A stretch of 16,938 bases of DNA from Pseudomonadota bacterium (GCA_021845555.1 JAJZVS010000025.1:1-16938), one strand, 5' to 3'; counted from the stretch's first letter, positions 1 to 8,156 are shown. A program made the numbers and translations. Notes: generated by a model from the letters alone, not told the origin.

Positions 1-83
1 GCCATCACATCGAGCAGGCGGATGAGCTCGCCGGCCGGGTCCCCCGCCCGCCCCTCACCCGCCGCCGCCCCGTCCGCACTCAC
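1..83 (-). CDS. mazG: Probable MazG nucleotide pyrophosphohydrolase, N-terminal fragment
   Basis: Only the first 27 codons lie in the window; the gene runs off the left edge. It begins with GTG at 83-81, which overlaps the TGA of the upstream monooxygenase gene in a GTGA junction, a typical sign of translational coupling. After a short Ala/Gly-rich stretch the peptide reads GELIRLLDVMA, which resembles the start of MazG proteins (a pattern like RLLDIMARLRDP before the catalytic region). MazG hydrolyses nucleoside triphosphates to monophosphates and pyrophosphate, acting as a cytosolic house-cleaning enzyme. The reading frame is well supported by its fit to the overlap and by codon use. The family name rests on about ten residues and is a tentative inference; the catalytic EExxE/D motifs are outside the window. 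Confidence 0.45.
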   Translation of the reverse strand, partial: MSADGAAAGEGRAGDPAGELIRLLDVM

Positions 84-976
84 AGCAGGTCTTCCACCGC
101 CGCGCGGTAGCGCCGCAGCGCATCGATGTGGTCGGCAAGCGTGCGTCCGGCGATGCGTTGGTGCCCGCCCCGCCCGTGCGTGCTCGCCAGCGTCACATGC
201 GTCACGCCGGCGCGCTTCCAGAACAGGAACTCCTCCCGCCAGTCACGCTCGGTTCCGGCGCCGGTGGAGGTCCAGATCTCGATCCCGAGCGACGCGGGAT
301 CGCGCCCCTCCGCCTCGGTCAGCCGGCGCAGCGTGTCGAACGCCGCCTGCGCCTCCGGCCCGGCAGGAAGGGCCAGCATCATCCAGCCGTCGCCCCATTT
401 GGCGATGCGCTTCAGCGTGTTCTCGTGGTGCCCGCCGAACCAGACCGGCACCCGCCCGCCGGGCGGCAGCGGGTTGATGCCGGCGTCCTCGATCCGGTGC
501 CACTTGCCGGTGAAGTCCACATGCGGCGATGCCCAGAGCGCCTGCATCACCTGCACCTGTTCCTCCGAGCGCCGGCCGCGGTTGCCGAAGTTCTCGTTCA
601 GTCCCGTGAACTCCACCGGGTTCCAGCCGACGCCGACGCCGAAGCGGAACCGCCCGCCGCAGAGCAGCGCGAGGGAAGCCGCCTGCTTCGCCGCCAGCAC
701 CGCCTGGCGCTGCGCCAGGATCAGCACGCCCGTGGCGAAATCGAGCTTCGTCACGCCGGCCAGGAAGCCGAACATCACGAACGGATCGTGGAAGAAATCC
801 GCCGAGGTGTTGCGGTCGCGCGGCCAGTCCGGGCGGGAGGCGACATTGACGCCGAGCACGTGATCGGCCGCCAGCAGGTATTGGTAGCCGTATTCCTCCG
901 CCGCCGCCGCGAAGCTGCGCAGCGCGCCCTGGGTGCCGCCGATGTCGTTCTGCGGGATCATCGCACCGAGTTGCAT
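80..976 (-). CDS. LLM-class flavin-dependent oxidoreductase (Rv2161c-like)
   Basis: This gene encodes a luciferase-like monooxygenase-fold protein of about 298 residues, a TIM-barrel flavoprotein. The N-terminal MQLGAMIPQNDIGG, the AADHVLG segment, the GVGVGWNPVEF turn followed by a GRRSEEQ helix, and the VWFGGHHENTLKRIA strand match the subgroup usually named F420-dependent (TIGR03619/Rv2161c-like). Few alphaproteobacteria make F420, so FMN is the more likely cofactor; the substrate is unknown. Two start codons are possible, ATG at 982 and ATG at 976. I chose 976 because the GAGG ribosome-binding site overlapping the upstream stop lies about 8 bases from it and almost touches the other. It sits a few bases after the metallo-hydrolase gene and overlaps the probable mazG by 4 bases, so the three probably form one transcript. 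Confidence 0.85.
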   Translation of the reverse strand: MQLGAMIPQNDIGGTQGALRSFAAAAEEYGYQYLLAADHVLGVNVASRPDWPRDRNTSADFFHDPFVMFGFLAGVTKLDFATGVLILAQRQAVLAAKQAASLALLCGGRFRFGVGVGWNPVEFTGLNENFGNRGRRSEEQVQVMQALWASPHVDFTGKWHRIEDAGINPLPPGGRVPVWFGGHHENTLKRIAKWGDGWMMLALPAGPEAQAAFDTLRRLTEAEGRDPASLGIEIWTSTGAGTERDWREEFLFWKRAGVTHVTLASTHGRGGHQRIAGRTLADHIDALRRYRAAVEDLL

Positions 977-986
977 GGCCATTTCC

Positions 987-1742
987 TCAGCGCCCGATGG
1001 TCAGTTCGAAGCGCGTCGTGGTCTCGATATCGTCGTCGAACCAGGAGGTGATCGCTGCCTCCCGCTTGCCGACGAACACCGGCTTGTCATCCTCCAGCAC
1101 CATCGGCAGATCGTGACCGGGCACCAGCAGCGTGCCGGGACGGCGCCGCCAGAGATCCCACATCTGCTCGATCGAGCTTGCGGTGATCGCCGGGTCGTAG
1201 GTCATGTCGGCGCGCCGGGTCAGCAGCTCGGGGCGGTTCTTCGCCGCGTCGCCGGTAAAGATCACGTCGCGCTCCTTGCCCGCCAGCACGAAGATCAGAT
1301 GGCCCGGTGTATGCCCGGGCGCGTCGAACGCGGTCAGGCCGGGCAGAACCTCCTGCCCGTGACGCATCGGGTGCATCTGCCGCGACCCGGCCAGTTCGCG
1401 CACATAAAGTTCCGGCACCGGCGTGCGCCCCCAGGGTTCCTTCACGGACCAGGCGAGTTCGTCCGCGCCGATCCAGATCTTCGCCTGCGGGAACAGCACC
1501 CAGTTGATCGCATGGTCGTGGTGCGAGTGGGTCAGCACCACGTCCGTCACCTCCTCGGGCGACAGACCATGCCGGGCGAGGCCGGCGATCAGATTGGCGC
1601 GGTGGCTGAACGTGCCGCAATCGATCAGCGCCACATGGCCATTGCCGCGCAGCAGCACGATCGTGCTCCAGCCCAGCCCGCCGTGGCAGACCGACTTGCC
1701 GGGATAGCCCTGCACCAGGATGTCGAGCTGGTAGTCTTCCAT
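987..1742 (-). CDS. MBL-fold metallo-hydrolase, N-acyl homoserine lactonase-like
   Basis: The product is a 251-residue metallo-beta-lactamase-fold hydrolase, predicted cytosolic. The dinuclear metal site is complete: the HxHxDH motif in THSHHDH (His72, His74, Asp76, His77), His148 in PGHTPGH, bridging Asp165 in FTGDAA and His210 in VPGHD. Overall layout and spacing resemble the AHL-lactonase/glyoxalase-II side of the superfamily, but the substrate cannot be read from sequence, and no luxI/luxR gene is present nearby. ATG at 1742 is preceded by a strong GGAGGGG site; the frame stays open further upstream, but that extension is antisense to the NAD(P)HX-repair gene and is not coding. The next gene starts within about ten bases of its stop, so it is probably first in an operon with the flavin monooxygenase and mazG. 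Confidence 0.88.
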   Translation of the reverse strand: MEDYQLDILVQGYPGKSVCHGGLGWSTIVLLRGNGHVALIDCGTFSHRANLIAGLARHGLSPEEVTDVVLTHSHHDHAINWVLFPQAKIWIGADELAWSVKEPWGRTPVPELYVRELAGSRQMHPMRHGQEVLPGLTAFDAPGHTPGHLIFVLAGKERDVIFTGDAAKNRPELLTRRADMTYDPAITASSIEQMWDLWRRRPGTLLVPGHDLPMVLEDDKPVFVGKREAAITSWFDDDIETTTRFELTIGR

Positions 1743-1772
1743 CGCCGTCCCCTCCGGTTCCATTCTGTCGGC

Positions 1773-3290
1773 ATGGATAGCACGATGCGCCGACTGCTGA
1801 ACGGTCTGGGCGGCAGGGCCGAGCTTCTCACCCCGGCCGAGATGGCACGGGCGGACGCGCTGGCCCCCGGGTTCGGCGCATCGGGCCCGACACTGATGGA
1901 AGCGGCCGGACGGGCGGTGGCCCGCGCGATGCGCGCCCGCTTCCGCCCGTGCCGCACGCTGGTGCTGTGCGGGCCCGGCAACAACGGCGGGGACGGCTAC
2001 GTGGCGGCGCGGCTGCTGGCGGAGGCCGGCTGGCCGGTGGCGGTCGCGGCGCTCGCCCCGCCGCGCGCCGGGTCGGACGCCGGGGCCGCCGCCGCGGCTT
2101 GGCGCGGACCGCGCCTGCCGTTCGCAGCCGCGGAGGCGGCGCGGGCCGATCTGGTGATCGACGCCGTGTTCGGCGCCGGCCTGGCGCGCGACGTGGATGG
2201 TCCCACAGCGAAGGTCCTGGGCGCCGCGCGCCGGCTGGTCGCGGTCGATGTGCCGAGCGGAATCGACGGGGCAACTGGCGCGCTGCGCGGCTTCGCCCCG
2301 CGCGCGGCGCTGACGGTGACCTTCTTCCGTCTCAAGCCGGGCCACCTGCTGCTGCCGGGACGGACCCACTGCGGGGAGGTCGTCCTGGCCGATATCGGCC
2401 TGCCCGCCCGCGTGCTGGAGACGATTGGGCCGGCGTGCTTCGCGAATACCCCGGAGCTTTGGCGCCTGCCGCGCCCCGATTCGGCCGGACACAAATACAC
2501 CCGCGGCCACGTGACCGTCCTGGGCGGCGCGGCAATGACCGGGGCGGCGCGACTGGCAACGGAGGCGGCGCACCGGACCGGCGCCGGCCTAGTAACGATC
2601 GCAGCGCCCACGGCCGCGTCCGCCGCGGTCTATCGTGCCGGTGCGCCGGGCGCGATCGTGACCGAGACAGCGCTTGCGGACCTGCTCATCGACCCCCGCC
2701 GCGCGGTCTGGGTCTGCGGCCCCGGACTTGGCGTGAAGCACGCGCGGACCGCGCTTCCCGAATTGCTGCGGGCCGGACGCCAGGTGGTGGCCGATGCGGA
2801 TGTCTTCACCGCTTTCGCTGGCGCCCCGGAGGCTCTAGTGGGCGCGGCGGTGCTGACCCCGCACGCAGGCGAATTCGCCCGCGCCTTCGGCCCGCCAGGA
2901 ACCGACCGCATCGCGGCGACGCGCACGGCGGCCGCACAGACCGGCGCCGTGGTGCTGCTGAAGGGTGCGGACACGATCATCGCCGCGCCCGATGGACGCT
3001 GGGCGATCAACGCCAACGCCCCGCCCTGGCTGGCCACCGCCGGAGCGGGCGACGTGCTGGCCGGAATCATCGCCGGGCTGCTCGCCCAGGGACTGCCGAC
3101 ATTCGAAGCGGCTGCTGCGGCCGCCTGGCTGCACGGGCAGGCCGCCGGCGATGTGGGTGAAGGGATGGTTGCCGAGGATCTGTCGGAAGCATTGGCCGGA
3201 GCCGCCGCCGCCGCCCGTCGATTCGGGAACCCAGGAGGCGGCTCGCGGCGCCGCGGGCTCTCTATTCCCGCGCCAGCAGCCGATCGGTGA
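1773..3290 (+). CDS. nnr: Bifunctional NAD(P)H-hydrate epimerase / ADP-dependent NAD(P)H-hydrate dehydratase
   Basis: This is a fused repair enzyme for damaged NAD(P)H: the N-terminal half epimerises R- and S-NAD(P)HX, and the C-terminal half dehydrates S-NAD(P)HX using ADP. Epimerase (YjeF_N) features are GPGNNGGDGY at 67-76, VIDAVFG with Asp130, and VAVDVPSGIDG near 156-166. The dehydratase, a ribokinase-like fold, begins near HKYTRGHV (240-247) and shows CGPGLG (315-320), LTPHAGEF (361-368), LLKGADT and the ATAGAGDVLAG phosphate-binding/catalytic turn with Asp427. The 505-residue length is normal for the fusion. It is the only plus-strand gene here. The start is uncertain: ATG 1773 and ATG 1785 both lack a clear ribosome-binding site. 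Its 3' end overlaps the convergent phosphatase gene by 29 bp. Confidence 0.93.
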   Translation: MDSTMRRLLNGLGGRAELLTPAEMARADALAPGFGASGPTLMEAAGRAVARAMRARFRPCRTLVLCGPGNNGGDGYVAARLLAEAGWPVAVAALAPPRAGSDAGAAAAAWRGPRLPFAAAEAARADLVIDAVFGAGLARDVDGPTAKVLGAARRLVAVDVPSGIDGATGALRGFAPRAALTVTFFRLKPGHLLLPGRTHCGEVVLADIGLPARVLETIGPACFANTPELWRLPRPDSAGHKYTRGHVTVLGGAAMTGAARLATEAAHRTGAGLVTIAAPTAASAAVYRAGAPGAIVTETALADLLIDPRRAVWVCGPGLGVKHARTALPELLRAGRQVVADADVFTAFAGAPEALVGAAVLTPHAGEFARAFGPPGTDRIAATRTAAAQTGAVVLLKGADTIIAAPDGRWAINANAPPWLATAGAGDVLAGIIAGLLAQGLPTFEAAAAAAWLHGQAAGDVGEGMVAEDLSEALAGAAAAARRFGNPGGGSRRRGLSIPAPAADR

Positions 3291-3933
3291 CGAAGCTCGC
3301 CAACCGGCGGGCACGGAACGCGCGCTTCAGCGCCGCCTCGTCGTACTCGTCGCGTACCCAATCGAGAAATGACAGCCGTCCCTCGGCCTCGCGCGCGTAG
3401 CTCTCGACGAACGCATCCAGGATGCCGGTCCGCGCGGCGCGGATGTGGCCGAAGCGCCACGACAACTGGGTCATCGCCTGCGCCGCGCTGCCGCCCGAGA
3501 TCAGCACGAACAACGCGGCGGCGAGACCGGCCCGATCGGCGCCGGACTTGCAATGCACCAGCGCCGGAGCCTGCATGGTGCGGTAGATCTCCGCCAACCG
3601 CAGGATGCGCGCAGGCTGCGGCGCTCCGCGGCTGTCCATCGCCATGTCGATGAAATCGAGGCCGAGCCGTCCCGCCGCCTCGCGCGACAGCGCGTCCGAC
3701 CCGTTGCCGGTAGGACCGCGCAAGTTGATGAGCGTGCGGATGCCATGTCGGCGCACGATCGCGCGCAGGCGGCCGGGCGTGGGATGGTTGCAGCGATAGA
3801 GCCGCCCCGCTTCGACCGTGCCGAGATTGCTCCAAGCCAGCCGGAACACCGCATGATCGACGAACAGCGCATCGACCCAGGCGTTGGCCCGGCCGCGCGG
3901 AGTCGTCAGATCGCCGCGGAAAATCGTGTCCAT
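3262..3933 (-). CDS. Dual-specificity-type protein tyrosine phosphatase
   Basis: The 223-residue product carries the cysteine-phosphatase signature HCKSGADR at 127-134, fitting C(x)5R with nucleophile Cys128 and phosphate-binding Arg134. Asp100, in the segment FIDMAMDSRG, is a candidate general acid. The N-terminal part, with VEAGRLYRCNHPTPGRL and TLINLRG, matches bacterial DSP/tyrosine phosphatase-like proteins, which remove phosphate from protein Tyr/Ser/Thr or from small phospho-compounds. No signal peptide is seen, so it is predicted cytosolic. It is the last gene of the minus-strand run from lepA, 22 bp after the PaiB-like gene, and its tail overlaps the convergent nnr gene by 29 bp. The ATG has only a weak ribosome-binding site. 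The true substrate is unknown; a phosphoinositide or small-molecule phosphatase is also possible. Confidence 0.8.
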   Translation of the reverse strand: MDTIFRGDLTTPRGRANAWVDALFVDHAVFRLAWSNLGTVEAGRLYRCNHPTPGRLRAIVRRHGIRTLINLRGPTGNGSDALSREAAGRLGLDFIDMAMDSRGAPQPARILRLAEIYRTMQAPALVHCKSGADRAGLAAALFVLISGGSAAQAMTQLSWRFGHIRAARTGILDAFVESYAREAEGRLSFLDWVRDEYDEAALKRAFRARRLASFVTDRLLARE

Positions 3934-3955
3934 GTGTCAGTTCAGGGAAGCGGGA

Positions 3956-4576
3956 TCAGGTGTCGGCGATCAACGAGGCGACGTCGTCGTGTCCTTCAGC
4001 GGTCAGGCCAGTCACGACGCCCGCGCGGTCTTCGGGGGAGCGGTTCTGGCTCATTTTCCACTTGCCTTCCAGCCGCACGATCGGCAGCACGAAGCCAAGG
4101 ATCCCTTTCAGCATGCCCTGGATATAGGGCGCCGGCGCGTCGGAGACAGCCCAGGGCGTGACGCGGCGCGATTCGTGGCGCTCGGTCAGGCGGGTCACGA
4201 TGTCGCGCAAGCGGTCGGGGTCGTCGAAGAACGAGATCTCGCCGTAGGCGTGGACCGCGACGTAGTTCCAGGTCGGCACCACCTGGCCGGTGCGGCGCTT
4301 GGTCTCGTAATGGCTCGGGCTGATGTAGGCGTCCGGCCCCTGGAAGATTGCCAATGCCTGCACCCCCGGCGTGGCCCCGCGCGCCTGCGGGTTGGGGCGG
4401 GCGAGGTGACCGATCAGGGTGCCATACGGCGCGGGATCGGGGTCGAGCAGCAGCGGCACGTGGCTGGCGATCAGCCCGTCAGCGGTCAGCGTGACCAGCG
4501 TGGCGAGTCCGCCGGCGCGGATCGCTTCATGCAGGCGATCGACACGGTCTTCGCGAAACGCGGCGGGAAGATACAT
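3956..4576 (-). CDS. PaiB-like FMN-binding protein / negative transcriptional regulator
   Basis: The 206-residue protein fits the PaiB family (FMN-binding split barrel): MYLPAAFREDR at the N-terminus, LATLVTLTADGLIASHVPL, GHLARPNPQ, PDAYISPSHYETK, VPTWNYVAVHAYG and the C-terminal WKMSQNRSPEDRAGV are all family hallmarks. Bacillus PaiB is described as a repressor of sporulation and protease genes, but homologues elsewhere are mostly uncharacterised flavin or heme-binding proteins, so a regulatory role here is unproven. No paiA-type acetyltransferase gene is adjacent. Two ATGs stand in tandem at 4579 and 4576; the second is preferred because GGAGG lies 5 bases from it and because family members usually begin MYLPA. 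The phosphatase gene follows after 22 bp. Confidence 0.88.
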   Translation of the reverse strand: MYLPAAFREDRVDRLHEAIRAGGLATLVTLTADGLIASHVPLLLDPDPAPYGTLIGHLARPNPQARGATPGVQALAIFQGPDAYISPSHYETKRRTGQVVPTWNYVAVHAYGEISFFDDPDRLRDIVTRLTERHESRRVTPWAVSDAPAPYIQGMLKGILGFVLPIVRLEGKWKMSQNRSPEDRAGVVTGLTAEGHDDVASLIADT

Positions 4577-4629
4577 CATGGCCTCCGGAACCTGCCTGGG
4601 GATGTCCGGCGCGGCGGCCGGCCGGCTGG

Positions 4630-5073
4630 TCAGCGGGCGTTATGCGCGAGACCAAGCGCGGCATAAACCCTGAGGCTCGGAGGCCATACCCGCACGACCT
4701 CGGCCCGCCAAACGAATGCGGCGGCGAGTGCCATCGCCAGCACCAGCCCACTGGCTGCCCAGGCTAACCGCAGCCCGAAGCGGCCGGGCGGCGGGGTGGC
4801 GGGCGAGGCGAGGCGCGACCGGCCGGGATCCGCCGCGGTTTGCGCCCGGCCCCGGTCTGCCCAATCGGAATCTGCTCGCTCGGGATCGGGCCGGTCGGAA
4901 TCGGGCAGCGGCGGCGGGGACAGCGGGGCGGGCGGCGGTGGATCGGCTGGCTCCGGCACCGGACCGGGGGCCCACTGATGCCCGCAGCGAACGCAGCGCA
5001 CGGTCTTCCGACCGGCCAGCTTCGTGTCCGGTACGTCATAGCTGGCAGCGCAGGAGGGGCAATCGATGCGCAT
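4630..5073 (-). CDS. MJ0042-type zinc-ribbon protein with one membrane helix
   Basis: This small protein of 147 residues starts with a zinc-ribbon finger, MRIDCPSC...RCVRCGHQW, in which Cys5, Cys8, Cys27 and Cys30 would bind one zinc ion. This is the MJ0042-family finger found at the N-terminus of many alphaproteobacterial hypothetical proteins. A low-complexity linker rich in Pro, Asp and Arg follows (about 35-97), then one hydrophobic helix at about 103-122 and a short tail. It is predicted to be an inner-membrane protein with the finger on the cytosolic side. Its function is unknown. It lies between the M20 peptidase gene (66 bp upstream) and the PaiB-like gene (53 bp downstream), in the same direction. 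The N-terminal start is fixed by the finger itself. Confidence 0.8.
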   Translation of the reverse strand: MRIDCPSCAASYDVPDTKLAGRKTVRCVRCGHQWAPGPVPEPADPPPPAPLSPPPLPDSDRPDPERADSDWADRGRAQTAADPGRSRLASPATPPPGRFGLRLAWAASGLVLAMALAAAFVWRAEVVRVWPPSLRVYAALGLAHNAR

Positions 5074-5139
5074 CTGGGTCCCATGGATACTGGCCGCATG
5101 GTGCGGGCGTTGGCGGATGGCGGCAACCGGCGCGGGCGA

Positions 5140-6294
5140 TCAGGAGTCTGGCGGGTCCAACCCGGCCAGCACGCCCGCGAACAGCCGTCCACGCCGCGCC
5201 AGGCTCTCCACCACGATGTGCTCATCGAGCGTGTGCGCCCCCGCGCCCAGCACCCCGAGCCCGTCCAGCGTCGCCACTCCCATCGCGCCGGTGAAGTTTC
5301 CGTCCGACCCGCCGCCGGCGCTCTGGTGCGCCAGCGCCATGCCCATTCCCCCGGCGACCGCGCACGCACGCTGATAGAGCGCCACGCCGGCCGCATCCGG
5401 CTCCCACACCGGGCGCGTCACCCCGCGCGTGACCCGGAACGAGACCTCGTTGGAGGACGCGCGCAGCGCCAGCATCCGCGCCACGCCCTGATCCAGGTCC
5501 ACCTGTCGCTTGGCCATCGACAACGCCTCGGCGGTGCAGGTCGTCGGCACGCAGTTCACCCATTCGCCGCCGCGGATCACGCCTACGCTGAAGGTGCAGT
5601 CCGCGCCGGTCATGTCCTCGATCGCGATCAGCTGGCGCGCCATCTCGCGGATCGCCGAGCGCCCTTCGGCCAGGCGCGCCCCGGCGTGGCTGGGTCGGCC
5701 GGTGGCTTCCAGGTTGAAGCGCGCGATCGCATAGCGTCCCGTCACCACCCCGCCCGAGGCAGACCCGTCGGGCCGCGCCGGTTCGGGAATCAGCACGTAG
5801 CGATGGCGCGAAGCCTCCGCCTCGATCAGGTCGCGCGTGGACGGGCTGCCCACCTCCTCGTCGCTGGTCAGCAACATCGTGACCGGCAAGGGCGTCGCGA
5901 TCCCGGCACGGGCAAGCTGGCGGATCGCTTCCAAAGCCAGGTAGTTGCCGCCCTTCATGTCCAGGATACCCGGTCCCCAGGCGCGATCGCCCTCGCGGCG
6001 GATCGGCAGCTTCTCCAGCGTGCCGATCGGGTGGACGGTATCGAGATGCCCCATCACCAGGATGCCCGGCACGTCCGGCGTGGGGTGCGGGAAGCGGGCA
6101 CGGATGCAATCGCCGAAACCCATGCGGCCGGGGATGCGCTCGATCCGTGCGCCGGCGATCGCGAGGTCGCGCGAAGCGATCTCCATCATCCGGTTCACCG
6201 CCGCGCGGTCCCAGGTGGGGCTTTCGCATCCCACCCAGGCGAACAGACCCTCCAGCATCGTATCGGCATCGAACGGCAGCGCGGTGGGGTCCAT
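5140..6294 (-). CDS. M20 family zinc metallopeptidase (glutamate carboxypeptidase-like)
   Basis: This is a co-catalytic zinc hydrolase of 384 residues resembling carboxypeptidase G2. The predicted zinc ligands are His83 (MGHLDTV), bridging Asp112 (GILDMKGG), Glu147 (TSDEEVGS), Glu171 (IPEPA) and His354 (GAGAHT). Asp85 and Glu146 fill the usual catalytic positions, so the active site is intact. A dimerisation domain is inserted at about 182-290 (starting near VVTGRYAIARF and including GRPSHAGA). No signal peptide is seen. Likely substrates are C-terminal glutamate or other N-acyl amino acids, but this cannot be settled from sequence. It starts 20 bp after lepA, in the same operon, with GGAGA about ten bases before the ATG. 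The pairing with lepA looks like co-transcription rather than shared function. Confidence 0.9.
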   Translation of the reverse strand: MDPTALPFDADTMLEGLFAWVGCESPTWDRAAVNRMMEIASRDLAIAGARIERIPGRMGFGDCIRARFPHPTPDVPGILVMGHLDTVHPIGTLEKLPIRREGDRAWGPGILDMKGGNYLALEAIRQLARAGIATPLPVTMLLTSDEEVGSPSTRDLIEAEASRHRYVLIPEPARPDGSASGGVVTGRYAIARFNLEATGRPSHAGARLAEGRSAIREMARQLIAIEDMTGADCTFSVGVIRGGEWVNCVPTTCTAEALSMAKRQVDLDQGVARMLALRASSNEVSFRVTRGVTRPVWEPDAAGVALYQRACAVAGGMGMALAHQSAGGGSDGNFTGAMGVATLDGLGVLGAGAHTLDEHIVVESLARRGRLFAGVLAGLDPPDS

Positions 6295-6314
6295 CGTCGC
6301 GGTCTCCCGAGGGA

Positions 6315-8120
6315 TCAGGCGTCCATCTTCAGCGCGGCCAGGAACGCCGATTGCGGGATCTCGACTTTCCCGAACTGACGCATGCGCTTCTTGCCTTCCT
6401 TCTGCTTCTCCAGCAGCTTTCGCTTACGGCTGATGTCGCCGCCGTAGCACTTGGCGGTGACGTCCTTGGACAGCGCCGACAGCGTCTCGCGCGCGATCAC
6501 CCGCCCGCCGATCGCCGCCTGGATGGCGATCTTGAACAACTGGCGCGGTATCAGCTCCTTCAGCCGGGCGCAGATCGACCGCCCGCGCGCCTCGGCGACG
6601 CTGCGATGAGCGATGAAGCTCAGTGCGTCCACCGGATCATTGTTCACCAGGATGGAGATCCGCACCAGATCACCCTCGGCATAGCCGTCCATCGTGTAGT
6701 CGAAACTGGCGTAGCCGCGAGAGACGGATTTCAGCCGGTCGTAAAAGTCGAATACCACCTCGTTCAACGGCAGCCGGTAGACCGCCATCGCCCGGTTGCC
6801 CACGTAGGTCAGATCAACCTGCTCGCCACGGCGTTCGTTGCACAATTGCAGGATCGCGCCGAGGTAGTCGTCCGGCACCATGATGGTGGCCTTGATCCAA
6901 GGCTCCTCGATATGGTCGATCACGCTGCCGTCCGGCATGTCGGCCGGGTTGTGCAACTCGTTCGTCTGTCCGTTGGTGCGATGGATGCGATAGACCACCG
7001 ACGGGGCGGTGGCAATCAGGTCGAGATCGAATTCGCGCGACAGCCGCTCCTGGATGATTTCCAGATGCAGCAGCCCCAGGAAGCCACAGCGGAAGCCGAA
7101 GCCGAGCGCGGCTGAAGTCTCCGGGTCGTAATGGAAACTCGCGTCGTTCAGGCGCAGCTTGCCCAGGCTGTCGCGCAGCTTCTCGAAATCGTCGGCATCG
7201 ACCGGGTAGAGGCCGCACCAGACCACCGGAACCGAGGGCTTGAACCCCGGCAGCGGTTCCGCCGCGGGGGTGCGATCGTCGGTGATCGTGTCGCCGACGT
7301 TGCAATCCGCCACGGTCTTGATCGCGGCGGTGATGAAGCCGATCTCGCCCGGACCAAGATCGCCGGTCGGGATCATCTTCGGGCTGAACACGCCGACCTG
7401 CTCGACCTGGTGCATCGCGCCGGAGGACATCATGCGGATCTTCGCACCGCGCTTCAGCCGCCCGTCCTTCACGCGGACCAGGATCACCACGCCCAGATAC
7501 GGGTCGTACCAGCTATCGACCAGCAGCGCCTTCAGCGGCGCGTCCGGATCGCCCTTCGGCGGCGGCAGCCGGTGGACCAGGGCTTCCAGCACGCCCTCGA
7601 TGTTGATCCCCGTCTTGGCGCTGATCTCCACCGCGTCCGACGCATCCAGGCCGATCACGTCCTCGATCTGCTGGCGCACGCGCTCGGGCTCGGCGGCGGG
7701 CAGGTCGATCTTGTTGAGCACGGGCACGATTTCGTGCCCCGCCTCGATCGCCTGATAGACATTGGCGAGCGTCTGCGCCTCCACCCCCTGGCTGGCATCG
7801 ACCACCAGCAAGGACCCCTCGCAGGCGGCGAGACTGCGGGAGACCTCGTAGGCGAAATCGACGTGGCCGGGCGTGTCCATCAGGTTGAGCTCGTAGGTCT
7901 CCCCGTTCTTCGCGCGGTAGGACAGACGCACGGTCTGCGCCTTGATGGTGATGCCGCGTTCGCGCTCCAGGTCCATGCTGTCGAGGACCTGGTTCGTCAT
8001 CTCCCGGTCCGACAGCGCGCCGGTGGCCTGGATCAGCCGGTCGGCCAGGGTGGATTTCCCGTGGTCGATATGGGCGATGATGGCGAAGTTGCGGATATGG
8101 TCGATCGGAGTGTCGGTCAT
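6315..8120 (-). CDS. lepA: Elongation factor 4 (LepA), ribosome back-translocase GTPase
   Basis: This is full-length LepA of 601 residues, within the family norm. GTPase motifs are AHIDHGKST (16-24), RERGIT (53-58), DTPGH (82-86) and NKID (136-139). The EF-G-like domains II, III and V follow, and the LepA-specific C-terminal domain shows YVGNRAMAVY, DYTMDGY, NNDPVDALSFI and AKCYGGDISRKRKLLEKQK. EF4 binds the ribosome and can reverse or remodel translocation, helping under ionic or cold stress and in initiation or assembly. It leads the minus-strand run continuing into the M20 peptidase gene. A sigma70-like promoter candidate lies about 40 bp upstream. The ribosome-binding site is weak (GGACCCC). 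Confidence 0.98.
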   Translation of the reverse strand: MTDTPIDHIRNFAIIAHIDHGKSTLADRLIQATGALSDREMTNQVLDSMDLERERGITIKAQTVRLSYRAKNGETYELNLMDTPGHVDFAYEVSRSLAACEGSLLVVDASQGVEAQTLANVYQAIEAGHEIVPVLNKIDLPAAEPERVRQQIEDVIGLDASDAVEISAKTGINIEGVLEALVHRLPPPKGDPDAPLKALLVDSWYDPYLGVVILVRVKDGRLKRGAKIRMMSSGAMHQVEQVGVFSPKMIPTGDLGPGEIGFITAAIKTVADCNVGDTITDDRTPAAEPLPGFKPSVPVVWCGLYPVDADDFEKLRDSLGKLRLNDASFHYDPETSAALGFGFRCGFLGLLHLEIIQERLSREFDLDLIATAPSVVYRIHRTNGQTNELHNPADMPDGSVIDHIEEPWIKATIMVPDDYLGAILQLCNERRGEQVDLTYVGNRAMAVYRLPLNEVVFDFYDRLKSVSRGYASFDYTMDGYAEGDLVRISILVNNDPVDALSFIAHRSVAEARGRSICARLKELIPRQLFKIAIQAAIGGRVIARETLSALSKDVTAKCYGGDISRKRKLLEKQKEGKKRMRQFGKVEIPQSAFLAALKMDA

Positions 8121-8156
8121 GGGGTCCGGTATGGGGGCGGGGGCGGCGGCGGCGCA

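Noticed and set aside
1743..2573. Upstream extension of the metallo-hydrolase reading frame
   Set aside because: It is antisense to the NAD(P)HX-repair gene, has no motif, and the ATG at 1742 has a strong GGAGGGG site.
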